64,000 nt of DNA from DASYXZ01 sp035308965 (lineage in GTDB: Bacteria > Acidobacteriota > Terriglobia > UBA7540): the NCBI GenBank assembly GCA_035308965.1, contig DATGFN010000015.1:124001-188000 (forward strand), read 5' to 3'. The notes beneath the pieces are model-generated. The model was given only the letters and a program-made list of their open reading frames with translations, was not told the DNA's origin and searched no databases. Made by a program: the position numbers and the translations under genes. Positions within the stretch are counted from its first letter, which is position 1, and each line of letters starts with the position of its first letter. Below are positions 33,744 to 41,848 of this stretch, one piece after another.

Positions 33744-34547
33744 ATGAAGACCGATCGCATTTCTGTCGAGATGGCTATTGAAGTGGTAGGAACAGACTTG
33801 ATGGGCAGGGCGTTCATGGCTGACGGCAAGACGATTCTTGTGGGGCGCCAGGGAGCGAACATTAATCTGGCGCAAAAACTAGCGCCGCATCAGGAGATCA
33901 ACCTCCGCTGTATTGAGACCTCCAAAGAAGCGGAAGCCCGGGTGGTGGGTCAAATCGGACAAACGGAGAATGACTACACCTATAGCATCGAATTTCTGGA
34001 AGCGGAGGCCAATCCCTGGGGCATTGAGTTTCCTCCCATTGCGGAAGGCGAAGACGCGGTGGGCCGCGTTGTACTGGAGTGCAGTGCCTGCCATATTCGC
34101 GAGTTGACCTACCTCAATGAGTCCCAGCTTGAGGTGCTGGAAACGAACAACAGTTTGGCCCGTTATTGCAAGCGCTGTGCCGATTACACGGTCTGGAAGA
34201 AATCAACCGTTGAGATAAGCTCCACGGAGGCGGCCGCACCGGCGCCCGCGCCTGCGCCGCCTGCCAAGAGAACTGAAAACCTGCGCCGCGAACACCGGCG
34301 CGAGGTTCGGGTGACCACCTGCATCCGCAGCAATGAGTATCACGATGATATCGTGATGAGCCGCAATGCCTCGCGCGGCGGCCTCTGCTTTGAGAGCACA
34401 CGCATGTATTCCAAAGGGTGGAAAATCGAAGTCGCGATTCCTTACACCCGCGGCGGCGCCAACATTTTTCTCTCCGCCCAGATTGTCCGTGTGCAACCTG
34501 CGCCATCCGGTGAGTTGAGCGTCTTTGGCGTAGCCTACACCCAGTGA
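33744..34547 (+). CDS. two-domain PilZ-type protein with a central CxxC...CxxC module
   Basis: The C-terminal 90 residues are a PilZ domain: RREHRREVRV gives the RxxxR motif and MSRNASRGGLCFES the (D/N)xSxxG motif that bind cyclic di-GMP. The N-terminal 95 residues show a similar beta-barrel pattern with a degenerate motif (GRQGANINLAQKL), so a second, non-binding PilZ-like domain is likely. Between them CSAC and CKRC, about 40 residues apart, could bind zinc. A Pro/Ala linker (AAAPAPAPAPPA) precedes the PilZ domain. It is a probable c-di-GMP effector, 163 bases after the heptaheme gene. Confidence 0.8.
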   Translation: MKTDRISVEMAIEVVGTDLMGRAFMADGKTILVGRQGANINLAQKLAPHQEINLRCIETSKEAEARVVGQIGQTENDYTYSIEFLEAEANPWGIEFPPIAEGEDAVGRVVLECSACHIRELTYLNESQLEVLETNNSLARYCKRCADYTVWKKSTVEISSTEAAAPAPAPAPPAKRTENLRREHRREVRVTTCIRSNEYHDDIVMSRNASRGGLCFESTRMYSKGWKIEVAIPYTRGGANIFLSAQIVRVQPAPSGELSVFGVAYTQ

Positions 34548-34672
34548 GCGGAAGCCGCAGCTTATGATGAAGGGGTTTGTTTCCGGAAGTTTTGAAGCAG
34601 GCGGCATCGAAGCTCGCAATTGAGTGAAACCCTTCTTCTGAATTTGAAGTGTTCAAGCGGCCCGCCAAACCA

Positions 34673-36781
34673 TTACTGGCTCAACTGCGGAAAAGCAGTG
34701 ATGCGCAACTTCGCGGCGCCATACGGAATCAAGCTGAGCGCCTCAATCGGTTCGCCACTCGATAGCGGGCTCGCCGGCAATGGCCCTGCCGAGCCGTGCA
34801 CCAGCTTCCAATCCGGAATTCTTCTGCCCTTGCCGCGCACCATGAGGGGGGTCCCTTCGGGGCTGAAGGGATATTCGCCCATCGGCTTCTCAATAACACG
34901 GAGAGCCGCTTCCGGTTTATCGCGATCGATGATCAGGCCGTAATTCCAGGGCGTGGTGGGCACAATCGCCCAATCGGAGCCCGGCAACGCCGAGGGCTTG
35001 GACATCCCTTTTCCAATTTTCTGCCACTTCTCTCCAATCATCAGTGAGAACACCAAAGGGCCGCGCTCAACCACCACCGAGTTGTTGAACGCCGTGGAGG
35101 CGCGCACGCGCATGGGCAGCGTCACTACAACTTTATCTCCCTTCTTCCAGGTTCTTTCAATGCGATGAAATTGTCCCGGGCGCACCCTCTCCGCGGATTT
35201 CCCATTCACGGTAATTTTTGCCCCGTCTGCCCAGGCGGGAATCCTGAGCAAGAGCGGGAAGTCAACGGAGGTAATTGGATTCACGGTCAGTTGTATTTCC
35301 CCTTTGAAGGGATACGCAGTCTCTTCTTCGATGGTAACGCGTACGCCGCTTCTCACCTGGCTTGTGACTTGGCTCGGTCCATAGGTCACGGCGACCAGGC
35401 CATGGTCCGGCGTGGCCATCCACATGCTCGCTACGAACTTCGGCCAACCTTGGTGCATGTTGGCGGTGCAGCACCCGAAGTTCGGTTCCACGCCGAAGAC
35501 ATTCGCCTCCGGCCCGTTGCTGGTCCAGTCGCGTTTTTCCAGCGAGCACATCACCTGGTTCGGCTGCTGGTCATACTGGTGGGCCCACATGTCTTTCGAG
35601 AATGTTCCGGGCAGGGCGTTGAAGGCGATTCTTTCCAGACGATCGGCGTAAGCGGGATCGCCCAGGATGCTGATCAGCTGTTCGAGCGAAAATTGTTCCT
35701 CCACCACCGAGCAGAGCTCAGTCCCTTGCGAAGGGTCGCGCCCGGCGAGGTGTTCATCACAACTGAACATGCCATTGGGCAAAAGGTGATATTGGTCCAA
35801 CTCGCTCAACTGATGAGCGGCGGCCTTGCGGTCCGAGTCGTCACCCGAAACCAGCGACCAGACCGCCGAGGTCTTGATAGCCATCGCGTTGTTCACGCCG
35901 TGCGCGCTCAAAGATGCGTCATTATTGCCATCCGGTTTCTTGCGTATATCATCTTTCGTAATTTTTGCCTTATAGGGAAAGTTTTCGAATTCGCCCCGCC
36001 AATCGTATCCTTGCGCTTTGAGTGTTCTCGCCAAATCAAGCAGACTTTCATCTCCGGTGTGGTTGTAAAGCCATAGCACGCTCACCACCTCATCAGCCCA
36101 CCGGAAGCGGGCCCATTCGAATAGGGGGCGCTCGGCAAGATTCGCCGCCTGATAATGGAAATAGCGCTGCATGAGTGGAACTACGCGTGGGTCGCCGGTA
36201 GCTTCCTGATACTGAGTGAGGGCTTTCAGCATCACCATATTGGGCCACCAGTCTTTATTCGTCTCCGGCCCAATCGAGCCGTCCGGCCGCTGATGGGTCA
36301 ACGTCCATTCCATCCATTGCTTGGCCTTGGCGATCAGCTTGGGATCGCCCAGGAGGTAGGCCAGGGGAACCAGCCCGTCCGAATAATATGGGCCACGCTC
36401 CCAGCTCTCTCCGGTCCCGCCCAGCCAGCCGCTTTTCGGACCGACGTCTTCCCAAAAATCTCCCAGATGCCCGGTTAGTCCGTCTGCCTGGATTTGCAAC
36501 TGACGGCGCAGCCAACCCCTGGGCTTGATAGAGGTGAGTGGAAGGGGAATTAAAGTATCGGGACGGAGGGGGGCGCGATTCTCGACCGGCGCTGTTGAAG
36601 CGCCTTCAGCAGTAACAACTGGATGATTTGGAATGGCGGACGCAACGTAACTGAGGACAATCGGGGGCACGAATTTTACCGCGCGCTCGTAATCCGACTG
36701 GGTGCCTTGTGGGAAAACCAGAGATGGAAAGAAAAACATTGAAACAAAAAGCGCTGTGACGCAATTCTTGACTGGGTTCAT
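34673..36781 (-). CDS. secreted glycoside hydrolase, GH127-like (beta-L-arabinofuranosidase family)
   Basis: The 702-residue protein has a signal peptide (VTALFVSMFFFPSLVFPQG), an (alpha/alpha)6-barrel and C-terminal beta domains. The zinc and catalytic cysteine residues of GH127 are recognisable: E-x-C in GTELCSVVEEQFS and the Cys-Cys pair in FGCCTANMHQGWPKF. The reaction would be release of L-arabinofuranose or a related sugar from plant polysaccharide or glycoprotein glycans; the exact substrate cannot be fixed. Its start overlaps the stop of the upstream sialidase-like gene (TAATG), so the two are translationally coupled. Confidence 0.88.
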   Translation of the reverse strand: MNPVKNCVTALFVSMFFFPSLVFPQGTQSDYERAVKFVPPIVLSYVASAIPNHPVVTAEGASTAPVENRAPLRPDTLIPLPLTSIKPRGWLRRQLQIQADGLTGHLGDFWEDVGPKSGWLGGTGESWERGPYYSDGLVPLAYLLGDPKLIAKAKQWMEWTLTHQRPDGSIGPETNKDWWPNMVMLKALTQYQEATGDPRVVPLMQRYFHYQAANLAERPLFEWARFRWADEVVSVLWLYNHTGDESLLDLARTLKAQGYDWRGEFENFPYKAKITKDDIRKKPDGNNDASLSAHGVNNAMAIKTSAVWSLVSGDDSDRKAAAHQLSELDQYHLLPNGMFSCDEHLAGRDPSQGTELCSVVEEQFSLEQLISILGDPAYADRLERIAFNALPGTFSKDMWAHQYDQQPNQVMCSLEKRDWTSNGPEANVFGVEPNFGCCTANMHQGWPKFVASMWMATPDHGLVAVTYGPSQVTSQVRSGVRVTIEEETAYPFKGEIQLTVNPITSVDFPLLLRIPAWADGAKITVNGKSAERVRPGQFHRIERTWKKGDKVVVTLPMRVRASTAFNNSVVVERGPLVFSLMIGEKWQKIGKGMSKPSALPGSDWAIVPTTPWNYGLIIDRDKPEAALRVIEKPMGEYPFSPEGTPLMVRGKGRRIPDWKLVHGSAGPLPASPLSSGEPIEALSLIPYGAAKLRITAFPQLSQ

Positions 36782-38193
36782 TAATTTCCCGCCTTATTGG
36801 TCCCTTTTGAATTGCCAACTCCAAAGTCAGCCACTCCCACGCGTATGATAGTGTCTCTCGATCGCTCCTGGGTGGCGGGCTTCTCCGGCCACACTCCATA
36901 TACGCGCCCGCCCAGCGCTGCGATGCCCGTATAGTCGCCCATAAAAATGCCGCCCGGTTCAAAAGCTTCTTGAGTCCAGGCATAATTGGTGAAAGTTTTC
37001 CCTCCATCTGTCGAACGCGCCAACACCACTTTCGCTTTCCGGTTTCCCGGATCGTCGCGGCGGTCGTAAAAGATTACGTCCGCGTCGCCGCTGGTTGGAT
37101 CAACGGCCAACCAGTGGAAGAAATGGTCTGCCCCGTTGTGAACCGCGTCGGAATTCACCCGCGCTTCTCGCGTCCAGGTGCGCCCGCGATCGATTGAGGT
37201 CGAACAGAAAACATCAACCTCCCCGTTCCGGTAGTCGCTCCATGTGACATAGAGCTTGCCCTTGCGCGGATCCATCGCCAGCACTGGAAATCCATTGGCT
37301 CGGGCCACGTCATCCACGTGGAACATGATGGGCGCGACCGGAATGATATTTTGAGGCGTCGAGAAATTGAGGCCGCCGTCGCGCGAAGAGGTGAAGACGA
37401 TATGATCGCCTAAAGCCCAGACGGCATACAGAGTGCCGTCCGGCCCCACAACGCCGGAGAAGCCTTCCGCCGCGCCGTTATCGTCACGAGGCAGGCCACG
37501 TTTCTCGTCGATTTCAATGGGCGCTGACCAGGTCTTTCCATCATCGGTTGAGCGGGAGAGTAAGATTTGTGAATCCTCGATCGTCCACCGAGTCCAGCCC
37601 ACATATAAATTGCCCGCGTGAGGTCCGCGGGAATTATCCGCGACAATATAAGGTTTGTCTTCGAAGGGCATGCCGGGCTTGGTTTCGTGCTCGATAATGG
37701 GGATGTGTTGCGATTCCCACGTCTTGCCACCATCCTGGGAGCGGCGCACGAATAACCCACTGCGCGAAGCGTTGTGAGCCCAATAATTGAACGTGCCCAA
37801 TTTGTCAAACGCCATGTAACAGAGAATCGCGTGCCCTTGCTTGTCATAAGTCACGGAGACGTCGCCGGAAACCCGATAGTTCGAAGGTTCGGTTCCTGCG
37901 GCTATGTCCCAATGCTGACCTGCATCGAAAGAGTATGCGATGTGCGCATTATCCTGGTATGCGACGGCGACCTGTTGGGGATTGTGGGGGTTGATTGCGA
38001 TGGAAGGTTCTGTGAACCAGCCGGGCTTGGGGGTGATGTCCATCACGCGGGCGCCCGGTGGAGTGGGCAGATTCTGCCCCGGAACAATTGAAGTGAGATT
38101 TGAGAGCATCCCAAGAAAACAGATGAAACCCAATACCACCCGCCGCCTGGGGTGCCGCGAGAAAGACTCTTGTTGTCGCTCGTGCAAGGTCAT
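36781..38193 (-). CDS. secreted BNR/sialidase-fold protein
   Basis: The protein has an N-terminal signal anchor (VVLGFICFLGMLSNLTSIVPG) and a six-bladed propeller with Asp-box (S-x-D-x-G-x-x-W) repeats: SFDAGQHWD, SQDGGKTWES, STDDGKTWSA, SRDGGLNFST, SIDRGRTWTR and STDGGKTFTN. This is the sialidase/BNR superfamily; the catalytic arginine triad cannot be confirmed, so the activity is unproven. The frame opens at 38229, but the ATG at 38193 (MTLHERQQESFSR) has GGAAGGAG eight bases upstream and gives 470 residues. It overlaps the GH127 gene by one base, suggesting joint glycan breakdown. Confidence 0.85.
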   Translation of the reverse strand: MTLHERQQESFSRHPRRRVVLGFICFLGMLSNLTSIVPGQNLPTPPGARVMDITPKPGWFTEPSIAINPHNPQQVAVAYQDNAHIAYSFDAGQHWDIAAGTEPSNYRVSGDVSVTYDKQGHAILCYMAFDKLGTFNYWAHNASRSGLFVRRSQDGGKTWESQHIPIIEHETKPGMPFEDKPYIVADNSRGPHAGNLYVGWTRWTIEDSQILLSRSTDDGKTWSAPIEIDEKRGLPRDDNGAAEGFSGVVGPDGTLYAVWALGDHIVFTSSRDGGLNFSTPQNIIPVAPIMFHVDDVARANGFPVLAMDPRKGKLYVTWSDYRNGEVDVFCSTSIDRGRTWTREARVNSDAVHNGADHFFHWLAVDPTSGDADVIFYDRRDDPGNRKAKVVLARSTDGGKTFTNYAWTQEAFEPGGIFMGDYTGIAALGGRVYGVWPEKPATQERSRDTIIRVGVADFGVGNSKGTNKAGN

Positions 38194-38407
38194 CGATCTG
38201 ACTCCTTCCGTTCTCCGCCTTTGAGCCAAGGGAGATCTTGCGCTGTTCGCGATGGTTTAAGTTCTAGGGGTGCTCCATCCCAAAGTCAAAGTCCATGTTT
38301 AAACCAGATTTCCGTCATAATGGAATCTTGAACCCCAAATAGTATGCTCAAATTGTGCTTGCCGAATACACTTCTTAATTTTGGTTAGAGTCCGAATTTG
38401 CATGATT

Positions 38408-38496
38408 GGGAGCGCGGGCCGGGACCCCACGCAATGCTGTGGGGCTCGCCCGCAATCGCTTGATCATAAAAGAGCGGGCGAGACGCCCGCGCTCCC
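38408..38496. repeat. nested inverted repeat GGGAGCGCGGGC ... GCCCGCGCTCCC
   Basis: GGGAGCGCGGGC at 38408-38419 is matched by its exact reverse complement at 38485-38496. Inside lies a second pair, CTCGCCCGC and GCGGGCGAG, and a GACCCCAC/GTGGGGCT hairpin. It sits in the 320-base non-coding stretch between the sialidase-like gene and the left end of the mobile element. I see no gene in that stretch. Confidence 0.75.
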
Positions 38497-38533
38497 GGCC
38501 ATCCAAATCCGGAAACTACCGAAAATTCGGTAA

Positions 38534-38552
38534 TGGGGTCTTATAGCTTGAA
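38534..38552 (+). repeat. left terminal inverted repeat of the mobile element
   Basis: TGGGGTCTTATAGCTTGAA matches the reverse complement of 42755-42773 at all 19 positions. The preceding TTCGGT also has a counterpart at the right end after a two-base mismatch. Confidence 0.9.
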
Positions 38553-38600
38553 TAAGGTTTTACTTCTTGCCATGATTAGAATGAGATGGCATCTAGAATG

Positions 38601-38780
38601 CTAGGGCTTTGGGCCTTTTCTGAACCCCTCTCCCAAATAGACGACTACAATTACCCAGACCACTCCGCCGAGGACAGTAGAAATCCACCCACCGTGATCG
38701 ATGAATGTGCTCTTAAAAGCGAATCTAGTAATCCCCGAGAGTATGAGCCACCAAAGTAAACGATAATCCTCGTTCGTCAT
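38601..38780 (-). CDS. 59-residue membrane protein carried on the mobile element
   Basis: From the ATG at 38780 (MTNEDYRLLWWLILSGITRF) the product has two hydrophobic segments and a short basic tail (GEGFRKGPKP). It begins five bases after the stop of the 153-residue gene upstream, which suggests a two-gene unit. A longer frame to 38897 exists but overlaps that gene. No family is recognised. Confidence 0.5.
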   Translation of the reverse strand: MTNEDYRLLWWLILSGITRFAFKSTFIDHGGWISTVLGGVVWVIVVVYLGEGFRKGPKP

Positions 38781-38785
38781 CGGTC

Positions 38786-39247
38786 TTAAGGATGTTTCTT
38801 CCAAATTGAGACTAGTCCGATCAGGGCACCGATGATGCCTATTAGGGAAGCTAAAAAAGCGCCTAGCACCCCGATAACTTTCAGACGAAACTCCCAAATC
38901 TTTCGGCGCTCATCTTGAATTGCATGATAGAGCTTGAACTCAGAATGGTCGTCAAGGAATCTATTGCCCCATTGGTCATCGTGCCACTCCAAGCCCTCTA
39001 CCCTGAGATGCAGTTTGCGCGCCCGCTTTGCCAGCTTGTTGGAGATTAGAGAATAAATAGCTCCGTCGTATTCGCTCATTTCAAATTCACGAGAGGCAAG
39101 GATCGCCTGTCGGGAATTCCAGTCCTTTGCAGCAGCTAAATCAGAATCAAAGGCCCTCTTAAGAACCGCTGCCTGTAGTGTGATAGCCCAGATTGGAAAG
39201 AATCTCTTAAAGCGTCCCAAGAGACGTAACTTTTTTGGCAAATCCAT
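38786..39247 (-). CDS. hypothetical protein with C-terminal membrane helix, mobile-element passenger
   Basis: The 153-residue protein has a basic N-terminus (MDLPKKLRLLGRFKRFFPIW), a mixed alpha region with many charged residues (EFEMSEYDGAIYSLISNKLAKRA), and one or two helices near the C-terminus (VIGVLGAFLASLIGIIGALIGLV). I do not recognise it. Soluble domain plus C-terminal membrane hairpin is a layout seen in some phage-defence and toxin effectors, but there is no motif to support that. It is divergent from the promoter at 39277-39304. Confidence 0.6.
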   Translation of the reverse strand: MDLPKKLRLLGRFKRFFPIWAITLQAAVLKRAFDSDLAAAKDWNSRQAILASREFEMSEYDGAIYSLISNKLAKRARKLHLRVEGLEWHDDQWGNRFLDDHSEFKLYHAIQDERRKIWEFRLKVIGVLGAFLASLIGIIGALIGLVSIWKKHP

Positions 39248-39276
39248 AATTTCACCGTATGTATTTCAGTTTACAC

Positions 39277-39304
39277 TTGAACGTCTTGCTCTTCGGGTTA
39301 TAAT
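39277..39304 (+). promoter_or_regulatory. strong sigma-70-like promoter, probably driving a leaderless mRNA
   Basis: TTGAAC at 39277-39282 and TATAAT at 39299-39304 are separated by 16 bases. The ATG of the next gene is at 39312, only eight bases after the -10 box. Transcription would start on or next to the start codon, and no ribosome-binding site is present. Confidence 0.7.
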
Positions 39305-39311
39305 GGCAGCG

Positions 39312-39494
39312 ATGGAGCGGATATACAATTGTATTGCGTGCCACAAGGCGTTCAAGGTGACGGGAATTAAGGAGCGCTCAGACGAGCCAGAGAAGCCGGA
39401 CGTGCCGCTGAATGTTGTATGTCCATTTTGCGAAACCGCCAATGTAATTACTTGGCCCCAAGGGTCGAAGTACATTGTTGGTTTGCCGGGCTAA
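39312..39494 (+). CDS. 60-residue zinc-knuckle protein, mobile-element passenger
   Basis: The product MERIYNCIACHKAFKVTG... has two CxxC pairs (CIAC near residue 7 and CPFC near residue 40), so it probably folds as a small zinc ribbon. An in-frame ATG at 39303 overlaps the -10 box and is unlikely to be used. The next gene starts three bases after its stop. The function is unknown; small zinc ribbons of this kind often bind nucleic acids or assist a partner protein. Confidence 0.65.
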   Translation: MERIYNCIACHKAFKVTGIKERSDEPEKPDVPLNVVCPFCETANVITWPQGSKYIVGLPG

Positions 39495-39496
39495 TT

Positions 39497-39808
39497 ATGC
39501 CACTTAACAAGGGCCAAGAGGTACAGATAATCAAGCCTGCCATTTACGGCACGGTTGGTGGATTACGTGATCCCGACGAGAAGGATGAAATATACATCGT
39601 CACAATTAGCCAACAGACGGTCTATTGCCGACCTTCTGATGTAGAGGCTGTACAAGGCAGCCCAAAGCCGCAACCAACGATTGATTCAGAGTGGGCGAGA
39701 TTGCTCGAAGCAGCAATCAAGTGGCGCGAGGACCCCCAGAATCCAGATCGAGAGAAAGAGTTGCGGGATTCAATGGAGAGAGTTGGTATTCTTCGCGGAC
39801 CTATCTGA
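39497..39808 (+). CDS. 103-residue hypothetical protein, mobile-element passenger
   Basis: From the ATG at 39497 (MPLNKGQEVQIIKPAIYGTV) the N-terminal half looks like a small SH3-like beta barrel (KGQEVQII, GTVGGLRD, EIYIVTIS, TVYCRPSDVEAV). The C-terminal half is a charged helix (EWARLLEAAIKWREDP, EKELRDSMERVG). It follows the zinc-knuckle gene with a two-base gap, so both share the leaderless transcript. No family is recognised. Confidence 0.6.
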   Translation: MPLNKGQEVQIIKPAIYGTVGGLRDPDEKDEIYIVTISQQTVYCRPSDVEAVQGSPKPQPTIDSEWARLLEAAIKWREDPQNPDREKELRDSMERVGILRGPI

Positions 39809-39870
39809 AATGTTTCCTGGTGTCGTTTGACCCATCTATTTAATCTTCTCGGAGGAGAAGGGAACCAGCG

Positions 39871-40017
39871 ATGCTCCAGCTTAAACAAGAACTCGACAGT
39901 CTTAATCGCCTTTACGTGCAACGCATGATTGATAATTCTCAAAACGAGGAAAACCTACAGAGGTTGCGGGACGCGATTAACTCTATCGAACTACGAATAA
40001 AGAACGGTTCGGTGTAA
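39871..40017 (+). CDS. 48-residue helical protein, mobile-element passenger
   Basis: A short frame from ATG 39871 to TAA 40015-40017 is preceded by GGAGGAGAAGGG, a very strong ribosome-binding site 8-12 bases upstream. The product (MLQLKQELDSLNRLYVQRMI, then DNSQNEENLQRLRDAINSIE) is a predicted amphipathic or coiled-coil helix. It lies 62 bases after the 103-residue gene on the same strand. Confidence 0.55.
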   Translation: MLQLKQELDSLNRLYVQRMIDNSQNEENLQRLRDAINSIELRIKNGSV

Positions 40018-40063
40018 CCGCTCGGCGCCCTAACCCGCATTTTGAGACCCGCCTTCCCTGCGC

Positions 40064-40109
40064 GTCTCTCCCTCGGGCCGTGGCTAAAATCCACGATAAG
40101 GGAGAGGAC
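40064..40109. promoter_or_regulatory. stable hairpin inside the mobile element
   Basis: GTCTCTCCCT (40064-40073) pairs with AGGGAGAGGAC (40099-40109) with one bulged base, and CGTGG pairs with CCACG inside. On the plus strand it closes the small-gene operon and would also hide a GGGAGAGG ribosome-binding sequence just before an ATG at 40116. No T-run follows. It may be a terminator-like 3' end or a translational control element. Confidence 0.45.
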
Positions 40110-40179
40110 TTAGAAATGTCAACAAAAAAAGGTCGCTTGCTTAACATCGATGCTACGAACAAACACGCAACAACTCTGT

Positions 40180-40395
40180 TTACGATTTCCCGAGGGCTTC
40201 GAGAATCTCCTTCACCGTATCGACTTGCAAAGCCACGGGGTCGATCTGGACGCCCAAAATCGTACGGCAAGAAGGGCACAGATAGCTTATCCCATTCCAA
40301 CGGCCATTCAGTATCTTCTCAATGCTGATGGCTTCAACCTCGACGTGGGGTATCACGTCCTGGCAGTTTGGACACTTTCCAGTTGGAAAAGTCAT
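40180..40395 (-). CDS. 71-residue zinc-ribbon protein, mobile-element passenger
   Basis: The product MTFPTGKCPNCQDVIPHVEV...YLCPSCRTILGVQ has two CPxC knuckles about 30 residues apart, typical of a zinc ribbon, then a short helix (VDTVKEILEALG). AAGGAG lies six bases before the ATG, a textbook ribosome-binding site that supports this strand over the opposing frame. It lies 63 bases downstream of the transposase on the same strand and may be co-expressed with it. Confidence 0.7.
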   Translation of the reverse strand: MTFPTGKCPNCQDVIPHVEVEAISIEKILNGRWNGISYLCPSCRTILGVQIDPVALQVDTVKEILEALGKS

Positions 40396-40458
40396 GAATA
40401 TCTCCTTATGTGACGGGCGGGGATTGTATCGCTTACCCTCGCCCGTTGGAAGATAATT

Positions 40459-41424
40459 TCATGCGGCCAGGGATACGGCTTGGCCCACTGATAGGAGTTC
40501 TTCAATCTCCCAAACGTGGTCTGTAACTCCTGCGGCCATTGCGGGCGTCACACGCAATGAGCCGTGGACGCGCACGAAATTGTAGTGGCTGAAATAAATC
40601 CACAGGGCCGCCGTTAGATTCTCGATCCGCTTTGAAAAGGCGTTAGTGAGCCTAGTCAACCGCCGCATGAATGTCCGACAGTTAAGGTTATTACGCTCTG
40701 CGTAACTCGTACTGATGTTTTCTAGCTCGGGCCGGCCCGAAACGGGTCTTGGTCGTGCCCCCGTAAGCTCCATGTACCCCTCATGCTCCGCATAACTCTT
40801 AATCAACATCCCGTAATCGGCTTCGGAGCCGAATGCCCGCTCCACTCCCCAAATATAGCTGCGTAGGCCGTCCGTGCTGATGTGCGGTCGCACTGCCAGA
40901 CGTGAAGCTAGGTCTGTCATAAGTTGTTGTGCCGCTCTCAGGCCACGGTCGGGACTCACTACAAAGTTGGGAACCAGCTTAGTGTCCGCATCGGTGACGA
41001 GGAATACCCAAGTATCCCCAAGGTGGTGGCCGTTGTGCTTATCCTCAAAGGTGCAGTTCTGTTCTTTCTTTCCGGTAAAGCACCATATCTCGTCGGCCTG
41101 GTAGTAGCGTGAGTGCAGATTCACGATTCGTTCATCCATGACGCGCTGGCATCGCTCGGCGGCGTGGAGCATGATGCGGGTAACGGTTTTCTTCTCCACG
41201 CCTACCAGCCGGGATGTGGCGCGGATCGAGACGCCTTCCACAAGGCAGTTGACGATCTGGACGATTTTCTCCGGCGCGAGTTTCAGGCCGGAATAGCCGG
41301 TGAAGCGGCGTTCGGAAAAGAAGCGGTCACAATTCATGCAACGGTAAATCGTGTTGCAGGCGTGTCCGTTTGTTTGATGAGTTTTATAGCTTTCTAACTG
41401 ACAGAACGGGCAATGAATTTGCAT
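40459..41424 (-). CDS. IS1-like DDE transposase
   Basis: The 321-residue protein has an N-terminal zinc-binding domain (CPFCQLESYKTHQTNGHAC and CMNCDRFF), an HTH (GVSIRATSRLVGVEKKTVTRIM), then an RNase H-like core. Acidic candidates are in YQADEIWCFTGKK, in STDGLRSYIWG and in the ERNNLNCRTFMRRLTRLTNAFSK helix, followed by FSHYNFVRVHGSLRVTPAMAAGV. This order is that of IS1-family InsB-like transposases, but as a single frame and longer than IS1. AAGGAG is seven bases before the ATG. It is central in the element bounded by the 19-base inverted repeats. Confidence 0.88.
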   Translation of the reverse strand: MQIHCPFCQLESYKTHQTNGHACNTIYRCMNCDRFFSERRFTGYSGLKLAPEKIVQIVNCLVEGVSIRATSRLVGVEKKTVTRIMLHAAERCQRVMDERIVNLHSRYYQADEIWCFTGKKEQNCTFEDKHNGHHLGDTWVFLVTDADTKLVPNFVVSPDRGLRAAQQLMTDLASRLAVRPHISTDGLRSYIWGVERAFGSEADYGMLIKSYAEHEGYMELTGARPRPVSGRPELENISTSYAERNNLNCRTFMRRLTRLTNAFSKRIENLTAALWIYFSHYNFVRVHGSLRVTPAMAAGVTDHVWEIEELLSVGQAVSLAA

Positions 41425-41671
41425 GGGCTTCTCCTTGACTTTCGTCGCGGGAAGCCCAACAATTTGGTTTGAGAGTCTAGGTGCGGGCTTCGTCCGCGCT
41501 TGGATTTAGCCCCGCCGTCAGTTAGCGCTGGCGACGGGGTTCTTGCTTTAAGCCTCCTTTCTTTGGTGGTTCTCTCGCTTTCTTCATACCGCCAACCATA
41601 CATTACCGCTCAAGTATAAGTCAAGTCTTTTTTGCTTGCATTTTCTTGTACGGTCAAGTATCATGTGAATT

Positions 41672-41848
41672 ATGAAGAAGCGGAAGAATCCGCACGCTCA
41701 AGCGTTAGGTCGCCTTGGCGGGCTCAAAGGCGGAAAGGCACGCGCCAAACTTCTTAGCCCCGAGAGGCGAACAGAGATCGCAAGGAACGCGGTCTTGGCA
41801 CGATGGGGAAAGGTTAATAAAGATAGTGGTCGTCATGAAGCTTCCTGA
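41672..41848 (+). CDS. 58-residue basic protein (GRLGGLKGGKARA motif), mobile-element passenger
   Basis: The product MKKRKNPHAQALGRLGGLKG...LSPERRTEIARNAVLARWGK is a small, very basic protein. The motif A-L-G-R-L-G-G-L-K-G-G-K-A-R-A followed by L-S-P-E-R-R-x-E-I-A-x-x-A-x-x-A-R-W recurs in small bacterial proteins near mobile DNA and is likely DNA-binding. TCAAGTAT occurs twice upstream (near 41610 and 41655), a possible operator. It converges with, and overlaps by 35 bases, the proteasome-like gene. Confidence 0.6.
   Translation: MKKRKNPHAQALGRLGGLKGGKARAKLLSPERRTEIARNAVLARWGKVNKDSGRHEAS

Noticed and set aside
40116..40328. 70-codon plus-strand frame after the hairpin
   Set aside because: It lies opposite the zinc-ribbon gene, which has paired cysteines and a perfect ribosome-binding site. 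Kept only as a possibility in the hairpin finding.
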